A stretch of 8,645 bases of DNA from Phycisphaerales bacterium (GTDB lineage Bacteria; Planctomycetota; Phycisphaerae; Phycisphaerales; Phycisphaeraceae): NCBI GenBank assembly GCA_012031455.1, contig JAAUTM010000035.1, positions 1 to 8,645 of the forward strand, given 5' to 3'. Below are positions 7,357 to 8,645 of the stretch, piece by piece (the stretch's first letter is position 1; every line of letters starts with the position of its first letter). A program made the translations under genes and the position numbers. The notes under the pieces are model-generated. The model did not search any database, had not been told where the DNA came from, and was given only the letters and a program-made list of their open reading frames with translations.

Positions 7357-7707
7357 TTAACGTTTGCTTTGCATGGGTTTACAGGACTTGTTGCCGGGCA
7401 TCAGGCGCAGATTGCACTGCCCCAGTGTTGTCAGGCTCTGGGGCGAAAGGTCGGTCAAATGATGTCCGGTTTCCACCACCCATGCATGATGTTGCGGGGC
7501 CAAGCGTAACAAACGACGGATGAACGCATCGGCTTGGACCCCTGCCTGCTGAGCCTGTCGGGGGTTGAATTCCACGATCAACAGCGGGATAGCCTTGTAT
7601 ATCTGCATCACGATTACGCAAGATACCTGTCTTTCAGGGGTATTCGCGATCATATCGATCCGACTTGACATTGTTTGGAATCCAATTGCATTGCTTGGAC
7701 TTCCCAA
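7357..7707 (-). pseudogene. Possible 3' remnant of an FkbM-type methyltransferase
   Basis: An open frame of 116 codons whose last 80 or so look genuinely coding (G/C-rich third positions, sensible composition): P-L-L-I-V-E-F-N-P-R-Q-A-Q-Q-A-G-V-Q-A-D, then A-F-I-R-R-L-L, A-W-V-V-E-T-G and N-L-R-L-M-P. The pattern 'I-V-E-(F/L)-N-P ... G ... L' and a terminal N-L-x-x-x-P recalls the C-terminus of FkbM family methyltransferases, which methylate sugars and often sit among glycosyltransferase genes. The 5' end, including the SAM-binding part, is missing, because the plus-strand glycosyltransferase occupies the DNA upstream. The first 30 codons (M-G-S-P-S-N-A-I-G-F) look non-coding. It could instead be an unrelated small protein. 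Family call is low confidence. Confidence 0.35.
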
Positions 7708-7734
7708 CCGGATTGACTTACAGTATGTTCCTCA

Positions 7735-8439
7735 ATGATGAAAGACAGGATAAAAATATCGGTGGCACTTTGTACTTTCAATGGCGATAAGTACCTGGCC
7801 GCCCAACTGCAAAGCCTCCTTGATCAAACGCGACGGCCTGACGAGATTGTTATCTGTGATGATGGCTCGGTCGATGGAACCGTCGACTTAATATATTCAT
7901 ATCAAAAGAAAACAGACCTTCCGATCAAGTTGTTAATCAACAAGGAATCGTTAGGGGTCATCTCAAACTTTGAGAAAGCAATATCGCATTGCACGGGTGA
8001 TATTATTTTTCTGTGTGATCAGGATGATATCTGGTATACTAAAAAGATTGCGACTATGGCTGCCATACTCCAGGACGATGAGAGTGTTTCCCTGGTCGCT
8101 TCCAATAACCGCCTGATTGACAGCGAAGCTCACCCCATCGGCAGCCGACTCAATTGGGAGCTTTGCGGTTTCACCAAAGATTGGCAGGACCGAGTAAACA
8201 GGGGAGATGCCTTTAGAGTATTCAGTTTTCACAGTCCTATTTCCGGCCACGCCATGGCATTCAGACGATCGATTTGCCCTGTACTATTACCCTTCCCTCA
8301 AGGCTACCATCATGATCGCTGGGTTGCAATGATTTGCGCGGGTGTGGGAAATGTTCGGCTGATCTCCGAGCCATTGAGCGATTACCGGCAGCATGATCAT
8401 AATATCGTCGGGGGTGGAATCCTCAGCCTTCGCTGCTGA
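7735..8439 (+). CDS. Family 2 (GT-A fold) glycosyltransferase, frameshifted near its 3' end
   Basis: Transfers a sugar from a nucleotide-sugar donor to a growing surface glycan. Seen: S-V-A-L-C-T-F-N-G at the N-terminus, the donor-binding I-V-I-C-D-D-G-S-V-D-G-T (D42-D43), and I-I-F-L-C-D-Q-D-D-I-W with the metal-binding Asp motif (residues 95-98). Further on are I-S-G-H-A-M-A-F-R-R and D-R-W-V, then L-S-D-Y-R-Q-H-D-H-N-I-V-G. This is the normal order for rhamnosyl-/dTDP-sugar-type GT2 enzymes of O-antigen or exopolysaccharide clusters. After I-V-G-G the frame gives a false tail and stops at 8437-8439. The family sequence goes on in another frame, so the gene is longer (about 300 residues to the window edge). 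The start ATG-ATG at 7735 has no visible Shine-Dalgarno sequence. It is on the opposite strand from the degradation locus and somewhat more A/T-rich. Confidence 0.88.
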   Translation: MMKDRIKISVALCTFNGDKYLAAQLQSLLDQTRRPDEIVICDDGSVDGTVDLIYSYQKKTDLPIKLLINKESLGVISNFEKAISHCTGDIIFLCDQDDIWYTKKIATMAAILQDDESVSLVASNNRLIDSEAHPIGSRLNWELCGFTKDWQDRVNRGDAFRVFSFHSPISGHAMAFRRSICPVLLPFPQGYHHDRWVAMICAGVGNVRLISEPLSDYRQHDHNIVGGGILSLRC

Positions 8440-8645
8440 GCCATGTTTCGACAACTCCTAATCTGGATGCAGCAATGTTTGTCGATAAGGTGAATGTATA
8501 CCAAGAAGCGAAGATACGTTTTGCAAACATGAGAGCGCTGGTACCCATCGCATCGTGGGGCATCTGGATGAGCTTATTCGGTTCAATAGCGCGCGTCAGA
8601 GAATGCGCCAGTCGGGATGGTTGCGTCGTATGGTGATGATCGCCG
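8413..8645 (+). pseudogene. Out-of-frame 3' remainder of the glycosyltransferase (two further frames, runs off the window)
   Basis: From about 8413 to 8541 a second frame reads W-N-P-Q-P-S-L-L-S-H-V-S-T-T-P-N-L-D-A-A, then M-F-V-D-K-V-N-V-Y-Q-E-A-K-I-R-F, without stops. From about 8543 a third frame continues H-R-I-V-G-H-L-D-E-L-I-R-F-N-S-A, then R-Q-R-M, W-L-R-R-M-V-M-I-A to the edge. Helical, Arg-rich C-termini of this kind are usual in GT2 proteins. One extra G in the run at 8410-8414, and one extra G or C at 8540-8546, join all three parts into one protein. This stretch is not a separate gene. Confidence 0.65.

Noticed and set aside
7665..7734. Promoter for the glycosyltransferase from TTGACA at 7665-7670
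   Set aside because: The -35 hexamer is perfect, but no acceptable -10 box lies 16-18 bp downstream. It falls inside the methyltransferase remnant's open frame and may be chance.

Overview
The window looks like a piece of a Planctomycetota genome, most likely Phycisphaerae or a close relative. Three features support this together: a PEP-CTERM protein, a prepilin-type protein with the 'FTLIELLVVISIIALLIGILLPALGAAR' class of N-terminus and an H-Xn-DG C-terminus, and a LacI regulator beside a sulfatase and glycoside hydrolases. The placement comes from protein style only; there is no rRNA or marker gene here.

Layout. Everything from about 7256 down to 1 is on the minus strand and reads as a polysaccharide-degradation locus. 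A perfect sigma70-type promoter (7228-7256) drives a PEP-CTERM surface protein (6165-7142). This is followed closely by a LacI-family regulator (5022-6104) and a prepilin-like protein (4145-4987), and the unit ends at a hairpin (4102-4131). A second gene group follows: an iduronate-2-sulfatase-like sulfatase (2422-4022), a clan GH-A-like hydrolase with a PF12904-type C-terminal domain (986-2373), and a secreted protein resembling the N-terminal part of a GH9-type enzyme (18-920, running toward the left edge). On the right, 7357-7707 holds what looks like the 3' remnant of an FkbM-type methyltransferase (minus strand), and 7735-8645 holds a family 2 glycosyltransferase on the plus strand. That end belongs to a surface-polysaccharide synthesis region rather than to the degradation locus.

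Working model (inference): the LacI protein senses a sugar released from a sulfated glycan and controls its own operon and perhaps the enzymes. The sulfatase removes sulfate and the hydrolases cut the backbone or side chains. The PEP-CTERM and prepilin-like proteins may act at the cell surface.

The most important practical point is that four of the seven main genes are broken by frameshifts: one in the GH-A-like gene, two in the sulfatase, two in the glycosyltransferase, and probably one at the left edge. Each time the missing half resumes in another frame with family-typical sequence. Three of the shifts are repaired by adding one base to a G or C run, and a fourth can be repaired by adding bases to two short runs. 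This points to homopolymer errors in the assembly rather than to gene decay. Read as separate ORFs, the sulfatase appears to lack its catalytic cysteine; read through the shift, the C-G-A-S-R motif is intact. I see no CRISPR array, tRNA, rRNA or insertion sequence, and no clearly unprecedented system.
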